Part shown: positions 11,516 to 23,689 of the stretch, piece by piece
Layout of the letters: every line of letters begins with the position of its first letter
How positions within the stretch are numbered: position 1 is the stretch's first letter
Position numbers and translations under genes: made by a program
Origin: Trichaptum fuscoviolaceum
Taxonomy: Eukaryota > Basidiomycota > Agaricomycetes > Hymenochaetales > Trichaptaceae
Reading direction: 5' to 3'
DNA length: 64,000 nucleotides
NCBI GenBank assembly: GCA_910574455.1
Contig: CAJSYZ010000007.1
Coordinates: forward strand, 5,843,311 to 5,907,310
The notes under the pieces: model-generated
The model's database searches: none
What the model was told of the DNA's origin: nothing
Seen by the model: the letters and a program-made list of their open reading frames with translations, nothing else

Positions 11516-12789
11516 ATGCAAGTATTTGGGTCAAACGTCCGCCGTGGAACCAGAGGGGCGGGCGGCGCAGTAGGTCGTGAATCGAGTCCCGGTCGAGCGC
11601 AGCACAGTTGGGCGCGAGGAGGAGACGCTGGTAAAGGTCGGGCTGGAGGACGTGGTGTTGACTCTGACGGACGTGGAGGACGGCAGGCGAGACCACGGCT
11701 AACACACTGTACGACATGCAACTTCATTTCATTTCTCTCATCTAAATATTTGCTGAATTAGTCCTCTCGATCCCACTCGTACGCCCTTTCTTCAACCTCA
11801 GTCTCGCTGAATATTCAAGGAGCGCAATGAAAGGGACACATCCCGGACCTCCGCACGCGTGTTTCGACCTTTACCTCTTCTTTATTGTTGAACGACCTGC
11901 CAATACCCGGGTTGGACGAAAGCATTCTCATACCGCCCCGGAGACTGCACTTGACACTTGGTGTTATGTCGCTGGAAGAGGACACGCCTGAGTTTTCGCC
12001 AGCCTTGCCATCACCGGCTGCGACATCGGAGGCACCGAGGACGTTGAGCACGGCCCTCGCCCTCCTCGCGTCCCTCCGCCCTCGTATTCTCGCAGTAATG
12101 GATGGCCAACCCCTCCGTATACCGCTTGAATTGCTTGATATAATGCGGCCGCATCGTGGCGGGACAAGGAGCGCGCATGTCATGTTCGTTGGTCCGCTTG
12201 AGTGCGAGGCGAATAGGAGGTTAAGAGCGGTTTGCTGTGCGTGTCTTACTATTCTCTTCTGTAGCGGTCGTATTCTGATTTCCGATCCCTACTTTACCTC
12301 TGGATGTCACCAAATCACGACGCTGGTTTCGCTCCTTAATCCATCTCAGAGATCATCAACACCTCTTTCATCCAAGCCGGCCTCGTCGAAGACGAGCACA
12401 GGCCGCTGAAGCTGCACTGCACGCTCATCAACACAGTGTACCGCAGGCCACGTGCCCGGGACGGAGGGCGCGTCCCGTTTGATTTCGAGGCTATCCTAGC
12501 CTCAGATGCTTTTAAGGAGATCTCCGTCCCAGATGGCACAGATGCAACCAGAAATCTAGCTTCAACTGAGCCCACCTTCGTGCCACCCACTTCGACCTCG
12601 GGTGCAGCTTCCTCTACCCTTGTCCGCCATCCAGTTCAAAGACCTCTCCCACACCACGGCCATGGGCACCGAATAGACCTAGGCGAGTATATTGTCGGCG
12701 AGGTCCAGATCTGCCTCATGGGTAGCTCTGGTTCGGAGGGCGAATATGTCAGTGTTGGAGGTATCAGATTGGACGGGGGTTGGGAGTGA
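11516..12789 (+). CDS. AKAP7/ASCC1-like 2H phosphoesterase, best-preserved copy
   Basis: The protein starts MQVFGSNVRRGTRG with an Arg/Gly-rich, RGG-like tail. The core follows: PGLDESILIPPRRLHLTLGV with the first HxT (about 11907-11970), LRPRILAVMDGQPLRIPLE, and an RPHRGG..MFVGPLE segment. After an intron (roughly 12231-12352) come NTSFIQAGLVEDEHRPLKL and LHCTLINTVYRR (second HxT), FDFEAIL, and the C-terminal EYIVGEVQICLMG motif. This order is that of the AKAP7 NLS / 2'-5' RNA ligase-like domain, where two HxT motifs form the catalytic site for 2'-5' or cyclic phosphate bonds. Both HxT motifs are intact. A weak point is the junction at about 11700-11830: an intron is needed to skip the TAG at 11759, and an in-frame TGA near 11827 lies just before HIPDLRTRV. 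The gene may therefore be recently inactivated or spliced unusually. Confidence 0.7.
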
Positions 12790-12939
12790 AAATGGAGGTC
12801 AAGAGTTGATCTGAGCACCTGTGCTGGCCTAAATGGCGATGGGACGCAGGGACTTGGGCTCCGCGTAGGCTCGGATTTCGATTTTGTCCAACATTTGTTA
12901 TGAAGATATGGTTTTATCTCATCATTACGCTGAATGGAT

Positions 12940-13340
12940 AGGATTCTTTGCGGAATTAAGGCATGCGTGAGCAGCGTCACGGGGATCTCTCATCGTCTGC
13001 GTAAGTGCATTAAACCCTTCAGTCCATCTCAGGCTGGGCATTGGGGCGTCCAACCGTCTGGATAGTGTGCTCCCAGAGACGTGAGCGTCTAGCTTGCGTG
13101 GACTCGGGTGGCAAGGAATCGAAGACGCCGTCCCGTGCACGCTCAATGCCCTCACAGCGCGTGTGCTTCTCTCCCGTAGAACGAGGATGACTTCAAACAA
13201 AATTCGGACGTGGAGCAGCGTGTTCACCTCCCATGGCGCTCGGAGTCTGATTCAGATTCGCGCATGCCGGCTCTGGCTCTCTTACTCGATAGTAGCTTGT
13301 TTCCACGATTTTGACTCGAGCTTACACTAGCACCGGTTCA
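12940..13340 (+). repeat. Block D, second copy
   Basis: Counterpart of 5590-6080 and 25140-25440. It includes a GTCACGGGGATCTCTCATCGT start and GTGTTCACCTCCCATGG near 13220. No conserved open frame is visible. It lies between the AKAP7-like gene and the 3' end of family A copy 2. Confidence 0.45.
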
Positions 13341-13665
13341 TCAATCTCTGGATCTCCCAGTGATGTTGTCTAGCGAGTAGCTGACATGGTCCCCCCTTTA
13401 GTGGTCCCCAATATTACACAAATTCTTGACTAATCTTGCTGGAAAGCACGCTTTCATCGAACATCGCTCTCAAGATCTAGTTCGCACTCTTGGTCTTGCA
13501 AGAAACTAATCTCACATTGGTAATTTAAATACAAAACATGCAAAACAGATACGGTATACCCGGCGCCTCAATTTGACGCCCATGTCATAGAGCCAGAAAC
13601 GCAGTTGATCATCAATGATAAAGTCCTTCATCCTATCCCATCGATCGAAAACCTCCGTAGTTCGC
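13341..13665. other. Gap between block D and family A copy 2
   Basis: No gene or RNA signal is seen. Similar sequence occurs at 25440-25758, 3' of family A copy 3, for example AGTGGTCC(C/T)CAATATTA. The convergent gene ends were therefore duplicated together. Confidence 0.4.
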
Positions 13666-16019
13666 CTAATCCAACGAGCAGATAGATATTCGGTCGGTAT
13701 ATTGCTCCTGAGTCGCCTTAAAGTCAGTCATCAATTCCTCGGAACCATTCTCTCTGGAGCAGTCGCCACCGTCACCGTCACCTTTCACTCCCTCCTCAGT
13801 CTCTTGCTCTCGCAACATTTCACAGCCACCCTCGTCAACGGCATTTAATTCCCTTTCGACTACTCCGCTGTTCGGCTTCTCTGGAATGAATGAGACTTCT
13901 TTCTGCTTCTCGACACCCTGCTTCACTCCGAGCTCTGATTCGGTCTTTGGCATTGGTGTTGCATTGGAGGTCCCATTCCCTGCTTTATCATTGGCTTCTT
14001 TGCGTTCGCCGCGAGGCTCTGGTATGGTGGTCAATGGTTTGTCTTGGACAACAATGACCTGTGTCAACTCACCTATAGACACGACATCTTCTGAAGACGG
14101 ACAAAACAAGATCGTCCTGTACTTCGTCTCGCCCGTGGGAGACTTGTATGCAACCCTCATCTGCTTCGGAAGACTTATCTCTGTAGAAAGGTTCCACGTA
14201 TCCGCGTTTCCTCCGTCCAGAGATACAGTGGCGATGGGCGCAGGTGGTGCTATTGCTTCCTCCGGAAGCTCGAAGAGACGTTTTAGGCATCTCGTTGTGT
14301 CCCAGTCCCTATCAAGGTTCGAACAGAGATATATACCCCACGCATGTCGCAGCTGGCATAGTTCCTTGTATTCCCACCAGCTATAACAAGTATTATCCTT
14401 TCTCGCTTCCAAAAACTCTTCCGTTGCCTTGCTTTGGAACACATTCACACAACGCGCTTGACTGAGCGTATATTCATATTTATCATAGGACATCTCGCTT
14501 CCTAAGATGCGAGATTGTTCGTTCAGGTTGGAAAGACGTAGTTCAACTTGCTCACTTGCCTTTGGGAATTGGTCTGGACATGCTGTCCCGAATCTCACGC
14601 TCGAGCTCGTCAAGAGACGTCAAGAGGCGTTGCGCTCTGGCTATGGAAGCCCTGATGAATGTGTCTGTGATGGTCAAATGTTCTCCGCGGTGTCGTCTAT
14701 TCCTTGGCAGTTCTTTTTCGGGAACTCCTGTAACTGCAACTGAACGCAAGAGATCTGTTGATGCAGGAAGTAGAGTCGCAAATGCGGGGTCACTATATCG
14801 GGGTGAATATCAGAGACGGAAAATAAACTGCATCTGTACGCACTGCAGGAGCAAACTGTCTATCGCAAGTTTAGTTTGCAATATATGTGGTGTACAGATC
14901 CCTGCCATACTCCAATGTAACATGCTTGCAAGTAAGGACAAAGTCGAATCAAGCCAGCGCAAGAATGTCAAGAGCAGCATATAGCAAAGTTGCTGTGTCT
15001 GTTGTCCACATGTATGCCGAGTAGAATTTTCAGTTATGAACGGAATGAAGCGGACAATGAAAGTGCTGAAGAAATACACTAGTTCGAAGTCTTGTGGTCG
15101 ATCCAAACGTGATAAGGTTTCATAATTAGCTTGAGCTAAGTGAAGAGATGCTTCAGACATAATAGCAAAGGCATCCTTGTTCGGAAAACTGTTGTGCTCA
15201 ATCAGAAAGTGGTATAAAATTTGTGTAGGGGACTTACCGCCAAGCGTTCACAAGCTTCAGCAACGTCTCTTTTAAGTATGAGCGACTATAGTTGTTATAA
15301 CCATATCTGAGTACATCCTCACTAAGAGCAAACTGTGCATATATAAGTGCCACCAAGAAGAGATAACACTTCTTTTCCTGGGTATCATTATCAATCAACG
15401 ATAGAGCCGAGCTAGGATGGACTATGTGATTGTAAACAAGGTAGAAAAAGGTGGTTATATTTTGATCCGTAGGACATAAGCGCATAAGTGCCGAAAGAGC
15501 CGCTGAAGACCGCATGAGTGAATTTGACCTAGAAAGCCTTTATATATAACTTTCCTGAAGAGTATTTGACACACTCACCGTGTTTGATGAACTAGAGAGT
15601 CCAGTCCATCTAAGTATACAGTCTTCAAGTTAATCGGTTTTGGTACGAAGGGATAAACAAAGTTGTGGCGCTCTCCTTTAAAATAATGCTCCTCGATGTA
15701 CTGAAAGATTCTGAGTGGCGAAAGAAGCGGCATTGCGATACGGAATGCAATTTTTTTCGATTCTTCTTCCAACAGGTTGATAGAAGTACTTGTCCACCGT
15801 CCACCCGGCCCCGGGATTGTCGTCCGTCGTCGCTGTCGTAGAGAACGAGTCTATAGAGCTGGTGTCGTCCTCGGTTTGGTGTTCCAGGGATCCGAGGAGA
15901 TTGAAGGCGGAGGCAATAGGACCAAAATCGTTGTTAATGTACTTGAGATTCCTTTCGTAATCTAGGCGGGCTTTCTTCTCCCTGCGCTTCTCGATGACTC
16001 GTTTGATTGCGTTAGACAT
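13666..16019 (-). pseudogene. Family A unknown protein, copy 2 (frameshift in exon 1)
   Basis: Complete-length copy. Exon 1 is 15579-16019 (MSNAIKRVIEKRREKK..., then GAGWTVDKYFYQPVG); exon-like stretches follow at 15240-15520, 14800-15170 and 14550-14750; the large C-terminal exon (13666-about 14613) ends YTDRISICSLD. Conserved landmarks are SYLKETLLKLVN, HLTITDTFIRASI, HAWGIYLCSNLDRDWDTT and LFELPEEAIAPPAPIATVS. In exon 1 a run of seven A (minus strand, near 15752) is one base longer than the matching site in copies 1 and 3. This throws the IEK..AFRIAMPLL segment out of frame. Either the copy is a pseudogene or the run is a sequencing error. The tail is Glu/Lys-rich and acidic, with no recognised domain. 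Confidence 0.6.
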
Positions 16020-17210
16020 GATGTGAAGAGCTGGTGTGAGATGGCTTGTAGACGTAGACTGATGGGGGCAAGCTTGTCGTTAGGCTATGGTGCGGGTCTA
16101 TTTATGCCACGGCCCACGCAAAGGCAGTGCTATCTGCAAGCACATTGTATCCATCACTCATACCTGTGCGTAGGCGAGCGCAATGCACGGAACACGAGGT
16201 CCTCTAATCTCCGCAAGTCAAACACAGTCATAGATATGGAATCAGATGTCTTCACTGAAAGGGCTGTGTTTACTGATTGAGTCGTGTCTTCGGCGCAAAT
16301 GAAATGTCTAGGAGCGCACAGCCTGAGCCGGACTTCCTTGTGTGCATTTCTGATGGCGAGCTACAGTGGGAGGTGATGACTACTTAGCCGGCACATGATT
16401 GGAAGTTGCTGTGCCTTACCCATGGCTTAAAATGGAATCCACTGGTAGACGCCAAGGTACCACTGTTGACAAGGATTACTTAGTAGTACTAGTTCAAGAC
16501 GTGCCACTGTCAAACAAACGGCACTGCCAAACACAAGCAGCACTGCCAAACAAACATAGGACAGCTTTCAACGCATCCATGGACATAATACGGAGAAGAA
16601 AACTCTCGACCACCGAGATGAGGAACGCCAAGGACAATGCAACTTGAATGAGTACCACTTACGGGTAGAACCGCGCTTCGCAGGAGCGCAGACGCACAGA
16701 ATAAGATATAAGAGCGCTTGATTGTTCAGAAAGTAGTCTGATATGCTCTTCTCAGGCGCATTATGGAAATGCAACTCGTGACGGCCCAACACCTTGGATC
16801 TGCCAAATGTTATCAGCTTTGGCGTTTGGCAACTCACAGACAACACTTACACATTACAATAGGATGCTTAATTTCCTACATAAGTTCTGCATTTTGGACG
16901 ATTGAAGACGTGTGGCATCTAGATTTATATTGCAGGTATTTCAGAGTTCACGTCGCAATAGAGCCCGAGACACGCATCCATTGAACATGAGATGGAAGCG
17001 AAAGCAGAAAACAGAAAACAAAGGATGAACATGAATTGAGCGTGCGAACTTACTAGTAGTATTGAAGTTAAATTGATGACGTCATCCATCACAAGAAGTT
17101 GTGTTCGATCTTCAAGTTGTCGATTCCACGTGTTTCCTGTCTTCAACTTGCTATTTCTCTACATTCCGTTCAACATTGTTCATGGAAAACTCCAAGACTC
17201 GCGTTGTACC
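16020..17210. other. Intergenic region, duplicate of 1890-3010
   Basis: The segment lies between family A copy 2 (minus) and AKAP7-like pseudogene 4 (plus), as at 1890-3010. Around 16200-16350 it resembles 2040-2200, for example GGACTTCCTTGTG versus GGGCTTCCTTGTG. No gene is seen. Confidence 0.4.
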
Positions 17211-17212
17211 TC

Positions 17213-18610
17213 TGTTTTGAATGCAAGTGTCTCGGTCAATTGTCCGGAGGCATTGCGATGGTCGAGGACGAGCACAGCACAATTGGACGAGGGGAGGACA
17301 TGTTGAAGGAGGCAATGGTTGAGGTCGAGGTCGAGGTCTAGCTCTGGCGGGAACAGGCGCGCAAGAACACCTCTAACACACTGTTACGACTTTCAACTAT
17401 ATCCGTTTTCCTCCTCTCACCGTCGCTAAACAGTCCTCTCGATCCCACTCGTGAGTCGTATGCCCCTTTTCTTCTTCTTCTGCTAAGATTAACGGAATAT
17501 CTGAAGGGCACGATGAACGGTCCCGGGACCCGGGGACATATCCCTCGCGCGTGTCTGGACTCTGGTTTCATTTCAGCTCTTCGCTGCTCGCAGACGACAC
17601 ACACACCGCGCCGGTGCCTGGGCTGGCCCGGGACGAGGGTATTGTTCTACCCGCATCGAAGGCTGGCACTTGACGCTGGGGGGGTTCATGTGTCGCTGGA
17701 AGAAGACTCGCTCGAACTTATCCACGATCCTCGCCTGTGGCTGTCACGACACCGAAGACGCTGAGTTACAGCTCTCGCACTTCCGAGTCCGCCCTCGCAT
17801 TCTCGCGATCATGGTCCATGGATGGCCAACACTTTGCTCATCCCGCTACCGAAGTAGTGCTCGACATCATGCGTCGGACCTCCCGCATAGTGGCTGTGGC
17901 CCGGGGGCGAACAAACGCTGCACGTCATATGTGTTTGTCAGTCCGCCGGACGACGAGAGTGAGGAGGAGAGTCAGAAAAATTCCCTGGATGGGTTAACGT
18001 GTGTGTTCGAAGGAAGTTGTTCCCGAATCCCCAGTTTCACCATTGGAATCTGAGCACTTATCAAGTTGTAGAGAGCTCATAAACACACCTCATTCATTCA
18101 TTCATGCCCGGCTTTGTTTGAAGACGAACGCCAGGGACGGACGATCGCAGGCCGGTGACGCGGCTGACGCCGCACATTGCACACTCCGGAACGACGGTTT
18201 ACCCGCAAGCCACGCTCATGGCACGGGAAGCGGATTACAATTCGACTTCGAGGCCCAGGCGCCATCCTGGGCCCTGGCCACACAGATGCTTTCAAGCTAA
18301 TACATATGTATCTTCCGTCCGTCCGTCCTCTACACTGATCCCCACAAATCGACAAATCGTGGCCACCTTGCTCATGCACGAGCATCTACTCGCTCGACTC
18401 GACTCGTCACGGTGCAGCCCCTCAACTATGTGCATGTAGTACTGAAGGCCTACACCCAAGCTGGAGTGCAAAATGCACACCTTGGTGGTCCATCGAATAG
18501 ACCTAGGCGCCAGGGCTCCTACTACGTTTGTCGATGAGATCCAGATTTCTGGCCCTATGGGAAAATCGGGTGAGCAAGGTGAGCACGTTACTATGTGTTG
18601 GGGGTTATCA
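17213..18610 (+). pseudogene. AKAP7-like 2H phosphoesterase pseudogene 4
   Basis: It begins with a counterpart of the Arg/Gly-rich N-terminus (near 17220-17340, ending in a GGTCGAGGTCGAGG run). Later there is the WHLTLG-like stretch near 17660 (GGCTGGCACTTGACGCTGGGG), and the C-terminal RIDLGAR..DEIQIS..GPMGKSGEQGEH segment near 18490-18590. The frame shifts several times between these pieces. It is immediately followed by a further partial copy. Confidence 0.55.
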
Positions 18611-18659
18611 GGTTGGGTGGAGGTAGAGGTAGAGGTAGAGGTAGAGGTGGAGGTTGGGA

Positions 18660-19660
18660 TTCGATCTATACCGGCCTGGAGGACTGCACTTGACGCCGCT
18701 GGGCCTTATGTCGCTGGAAATAAGACACTCGCCTGAAACGTTCGCCAGCCTTTTCTGCTTCTGCAACGGCGGCTCGAGCACTTCCTCACGTCTCTTCGAC
18801 CCCGCGTCCTTGCAATCATGGATGGGTCAGCCCCTATGTGATCTCAGCTGGAAACACGCGACATAATGCGGCCTCTGCGCGGTGGAGCGAAGAACGCGCG
18901 CATGTTCGTGCCATGTTCGTTAGTCCGGTTGGGAGGGGGAGGAGAGGGAGAGGGAGGGAGAGGGAGAGGGAGGAGAGGGAGGGAGAATAGGATTCAGCTC
19001 AGAGCCTGAGCGCGGTGTGTGTGTGAGGTTGCGTGTTCTTGATTTTCGCTCAGTGACGATCGCCATGTATTCTGACCTTTGTGAAAATTTCTTCCCTCCT
19101 TTTTTTTACTATTCACTTCGCCCATTTCAATGCAACGTTGGTCTCCTACCCCACTTGATTCTCCGCCACTGGAGCTTGTCATTAACACCTCGTTCATCGT
19201 TCATCCAAGCCGGCCTCCTCGTCGAAGACGGAGACGAAGACGGAGACGGACACAGGCCGCTGAAGCTGCACTACAACTGCAACTGCACTGCAACTGCATG
19301 CTCCTGAACAAGGTTTTCACCGCAGACCACGCGCTCGGGAGGCGGGAGGGCGGGAGGCGGATCCCGTTCCGGGCGTCGCTTGCTCGCTCTACTCGTCCCC
19401 CGTCAACGACGTCCAAAGGCCTCCTATACACCAATACACCATTGTCCCTGGTCATTCAAATTCCAATAGACCTGGGTGCGCACGACGTCGATGACGTCCA
19501 GATCTGCCTAATGGGAGGCTCCGGACTTGGGACTCGGGACTCGCAAGGTGAGTGCGAGAGCGTTATGTGTTGGCGGTTTGGCGGTGTCAGGTTGGACGGG
19601 GCCGGGGCCGGAGGTGGCGGTGAAGGTGGCGGTGGGGATTTCGATCTGAGTCCTTGACGA
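18660..19660 (+). pseudogene. AKAP7-like 2H phosphoesterase pseudogene 5
   Basis: The copy starts in the middle of the gene (LHLTPLGLMSLEIRHSPETF, the first HxT region, near 18680). It contains SRLFDPASLQSWMGQPL and FIQAGLLVEDGDEDG near 19190-19250, and ends with DVDDVQICLMGGSG near 19480-19530. Simple repeats (GGGAGA near 18938-18990, GACGGAGACGAA near 19222-19250) have expanded inside it. The second HxT motif is disrupted. No functional product is expected. Confidence 0.55.
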
Positions 19661-19734
19661 TGATGACCAAACACTGCTGATGGGATGTCGGGCTGATGGG
19701 ATGTCGCGGACTGATTTTCGACTAGATTCGGATT

Positions 19735-19737
<3 letters not shown>

Positions 19738-19766
<29 letters not shown>
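19738..19766. repeat. Poly-T tract of about 29 bases
   Basis: An uninterrupted run of T lies just downstream of AKAP7-like pseudogene 5. On the minus strand this is a poly-A run, which could mark an old retroposed insertion, but no element is recognisable on either side. Confidence 0.8.
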
Positions 19767-20164
19767 GACTTAGAGGTTGTTGTATTAGGACGTACGTGAA
19801 TTATTATTCATTGTTATTGTATTGTATGGCATAATCATAATTGCATTGAATTGTGGGCCCGGGGCAGCTCCCCTTAGTCAAGTCAAAACTCCAAACGGAG
19901 CCCCGCTCGGTTTTGCCGGTTTGCCTGCGCTTGGCTCTTGTTTACGCTCAGCTGGCAACGAGTGTGTGCCGTGTGATGCTGTGTGCTGTCCGAGTCTGGT
20001 CACTGGTGGGCACTCGGGATGGGGGGCCGCGGCGCCTTGTCCGTACATACAATTCCCAATGTTAGATGAGTTCCGGAGAACTGACCCTACATACATCCTC
20101 ATTGTACTACGCTCTTTTGCGCTGAACATAAAAAGCCAGTTATCGTTGCTGATATGAATATATG

Positions 20165-20520
20165 AATAGAAAACAGATACAGTATGTACCGCCCATGTCA
20201 TTCGGTCCAGTAATGCAGGTTACCGCTAATGATAGCGTCCTTCCATGTATACAGCTGGATAGACATCATCCCCCAAATCCGTCGATTGACGACCTCCAAA
20301 GCTAATGAGAAGATAGATATCTGGCTGACGTACGTACTGCTCCGGCCTTGCCTCGCGGTTCTTCACCAATTGCTGCTCGAGGTCGTCCTTCTCGGCGGTG
20401 TCATGACCACATCCGATATTCAACTGAAGAAGGCGCATCGCTGTCCTCGTGCACGACCGTGACAACCTCTGATTCCTCCCGATCGTCTTGGCGTCGTGCG
20501 CAGCTTTTGGCTATTGTGCG
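20165..20520 (-). pseudogene. Family A C-terminal remnant
   Basis: The sequence aligns with the last part of family A copy 3 (25735-25960). Both contain AGAAGATAGATAT / AGCAGATAGATAT and the block ..ATCGCTGTCCTCGTGCACGAC.., which is the VVHEDS coding segment. Only the final one hundred or so codons are represented and the frame is broken. It shows that a fourth family A copy once stood here. Confidence 0.5.
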
Positions 20521-21164
20521 TCTCCAGTATGATAAAGCGGAACATCATCTTGCTCGAATGTGTTGCACTGATTTCATGGGTGATATGGCGTGCATTTACA
20601 TATATGTGCATACGTGGATCCGAGTCGCGTCCTTACGTCGTTGCGTCTACAGACGCTGCCATATTTTTACTAACACTTGTTGACTCGGATTCGGGGGGGG
20701 GGGTGGCTTTGGGCGGCAGCTTCATGCGCGATGGGTAGGATATAAAATGGGTGTCTGGACTCTGCGGGCGGAACAGAAAGCGTGAGTATGGAGTTTATTC
20801 TTCTTTGCAAAAAGGATGAAGAGAAGAATTGCGCAAGTAAAGAAACACTCCGGCGAGAAATTCCGAGCGTGTCGTCATCAGCTTGCAGCGAAATCATCCA
20901 ATCAATGAGCAGCGATCCTCGGTTGGATGACGCACCGTGACTTCGCAGACCGACCGTGCCGCCTTACGTCATTTGGTAATGGCTTCTTCTTTTCTTTCTT
21001 TTCTTCGCCTATCATCCTTTTAGCAAAGTGCGTCGTCGTTCTCTTGATACGGATGGAATGCTCGCCATTATCGTCCGGATAGGCTCGGCTCGGACATGAC
21101 GTCCGCCGTCCTGAGCGGCCGCTTCTGCAATGTACATGTGGAGGCAAATACATGTACAATTAAC

Positions 21165-21435
21165 TTACTCACGCGCCTTTGGGACTGTCCCCCAGAACGC
21201 CTTCCTCTGCGCCTCGAACGCGTGGAAGGTAGACCAGACGTCGCGGTGATCTATCTGCTCGTCCTCGTCCTCGTCCTCGAGGCGCGCGTTCTCGTGCCCG
21301 ATTATAGCCTGTGTCGCGCATAATGCTGATTATGTCATGTCGTCGTTGTACGAGTTGTGCGGCCGGCTTGGTCCCCGCGCATACGGCTCGGGCTGGGCGA
21401 GCCTTCCACGTCGATGTTGATGAGATGCTTGATCT
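21165..21435 (-). pseudogene. Exon-like fragments of unknown origin
   Basis: Two minus-strand stretches look coding. One at about 21345-21435 reads GEIKHLINIDVEGSPSPSRM. One at about 21167-21315 reads IIGHENARLEDEDEDEQIDH, followed by DVWSTFHAFEAQRKAFW, and ends at a GTGAGT donor. They may be neighbouring exons of a gene fragment. I do not recognise the family, and the frame does not join cleanly between them. Confidence 0.3.
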
Positions 21436-21614
21436 CCCCCTACACGAGCAGCAGCAGCAGCGATAAGAAAGCGGGATGGAGCACAAACAAAAGAGAAAAG
21501 ACGATGAACCGGAAAGAAAGAGCTCGTGGCGCGCGCCGGAGCTGCCAGAAAAAAACACAGCGGAATGGGCGCCGCCGGGCCCCGGCCCGGGGAGACCATT
21601 CCCTGTCAGAGGAA

Positions 21615-22420
21615 TGCATCAACGCCAAATTGATTCTCTTGCTTCGCGTTCATCCAAGCCCGCGCGGTCATCAACACGGGTTACCGCAGACCTCGCGCGA
21701 TGCCATCCTCGCCTCGGATGCTTGTCCGTCCAGATTCCAGAAGATAGTGATCAGTATAGGATTAGGAAGAGTTGAGGAAAGAGCTGAGTGCGTGTCTCAC
21801 CAATACCGTCTTGACTCTTCTTCAGCTCATCAGTGAAACCGAATATCGTACAGCTTATGAATGTCTGGTCTCCGTGCGCAGAGCCCAAGCGCGCTTACTC
21901 TTCCGGGATTCGATTGGGCGATGGGTGTGGTACGCTGTGGTGCTTCATGATGGTCGACGGTGAACGGTGGACGGTGGACGGTCCGTCCACGACTGTGGCG
22001 TGCCGAATGACCAAAGCCGCGCACTCGACTCGCGCGTACTCGGGCTGGACGAAGCCATCATCTCGCCACCGCGCCGCAGGACCGTTAGAGCATGGTGATA
22101 GTGCGTGTTTGGGGACAGTGCAAGCTGGGCAGAGAGGCGTCGCGGTCGCGGTCAACAGTCAGTGCTCAGCACGCCCCGCGCCGGACGTCGTTCGATAGCG
22201 TGCTCCCGCACCGTACTGTGTCTGGCCTGTCCGGACGAGAGGAAGAGCGCTGAGACGCTGAGAGAGGTGTGTGCGTACTCTGAGCGTCACGGTATCGTCG
22301 TGGCATTGACTGACGCATGGAGTAAGCTAGGCCCTGCCTTTTACACGCTTCCTCCGCCCCGTCCCGTCTCGGCCGGCCTTGTTGGCGAGCATAGTAGACC
22401 TCTGTGTCCTAAAGCCTGTA
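21615..22420 (+). pseudogene. AKAP7-like 2H phosphoesterase pseudogene 6 (scrambled fragments)
   Basis: Short islands match the best copy, including a counterpart of the YRRPRA..FEAILASDA region near 21680-21730 and a LDEAIISPPR region near 22050. Their order is not that of the intact gene, so the locus is rearranged as well as mutated. Confidence 0.4.
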
Positions 22421-22559
22421 CAAGGACGTGCTGCTCGCACGCGCTGTGTCTCATATTGAACTGAGTCTGTGTGTCCTCTACCCGCTCGGGCAGATAACGG
22501 CACGGTCAGGAGATGCACATTGCAGACGACACGCTGCAAGGACCCTTCCTTCTCTTTCT

Positions 22560-23430
22560 CTTTCTCTGTCGAAGCGTACATACCTGGGTCCCGGACGCAC
22601 CAGTAAACGTGCGCACGCTCAGTCACCGTTCGCGCCGTGTCCAGGGGGAGCACACTACGCTCCGCCGCCTCTGCTGCTGCTCCGGCTCGAGAACCCTCCG
22701 GACCCCTCCGTGTCATCGCCCCCGGGGGGGGGGGGGGCGAGCTCGGGACAATGGGGAACGGGGGTTCCTTCGACCGCTTGTTTGCGACATAAGATTGGGT
22801 GTGCAGGTGCAGACTGTGGGCGACGGAGGCGATGGCGATGACGATTGCGATGACGAGACGCGTCGGGTTCCAGTCCTCCTCGATGGCGATGGCCGGGACC
22901 TTCTGCGACGCCTCCAGATTGCACAGACATTGGATTTTGGAGGTTCTGAAGATCGAGTCACGGACCACGGTTGATAGCCTCGAAGACTGGTGTCAGGGAG
23001 GAGTTGCTTTTCGGGATTCGGGACTCTCCTGGCCGTGCCGCGTGCGCTGTGCTGTGCTGAATCCTGATCTCAGCGCGCGCATCGTGTCTCGCCCCCGACT
23101 CGGGATTTCTCTCGGCGCAGTATACTAGTGTCCCGGCAACGGGCGGGCGGGTCGCTGCGTGGAATCAATCGTCTTCGATAGGTGTGCTTTTTTTTCACTT
23201 TTTCTCGACAGTGAAGGCGGTTGTGTGGCGACGAGGAGGTCGTGGAGGACTTGATCGAGATGATGATGATGAGGAGGAGGAGGTCCCGATTTTGTCCAGA
23301 CGGCCTTGAGCGAGTGTGGGATGGAGTGTGATGATATGATATGGATATATGGATTGATGGATGTGCTCGCGGGCAGCTGGGAGGTGATGGAGGGACAAAG
23401 GGCGGACGGACGGTTAGCGCTGAGCAACCA
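22560..23430 (+). pseudogene. F-box/LRR-like pseudogene remnant
   Basis: The sequence follows the LRR body of 7938-8837. There is a counterpart of NVHSLTVRS near 22600-22640, VQTVGDGGD near 22806 (VQTVNDEGS in the intact copy), GRDLLRRL near 22890, LEVLKIESR near 22935, and an EEVVEDLIEMM-like stretch near 23240. Frameshifts and GC-rich insertions (including a G12 run near 22722-22735) break it. It keeps the order found at the better copies, upstream of another AKAP7-like remnant. Confidence 0.55.
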
Positions 23431-23689
23431 TTGTGCGAGTGGGTAATCTAGGAGCTGTACTAACTTCTCGGAGGTTCTGTAAACCCCGGCAAAAAAAAGA
23501 AAGACGAGACTGTGAAACAAATTTGTATTTGGAGGTGCTTGAAAATCGTTTGTGACTGTAGTGATATGCAAGTCTTGTGGCATCGACGTTGTAGTGCGGT
23601 CCGACGTGGACGCCGTAGTGGTGGTCTAAAATGAAGGTGACCTCCCCTACCCGACGTTTCTTTGCTTCAGATCAGCTTGCTTTGATTTA

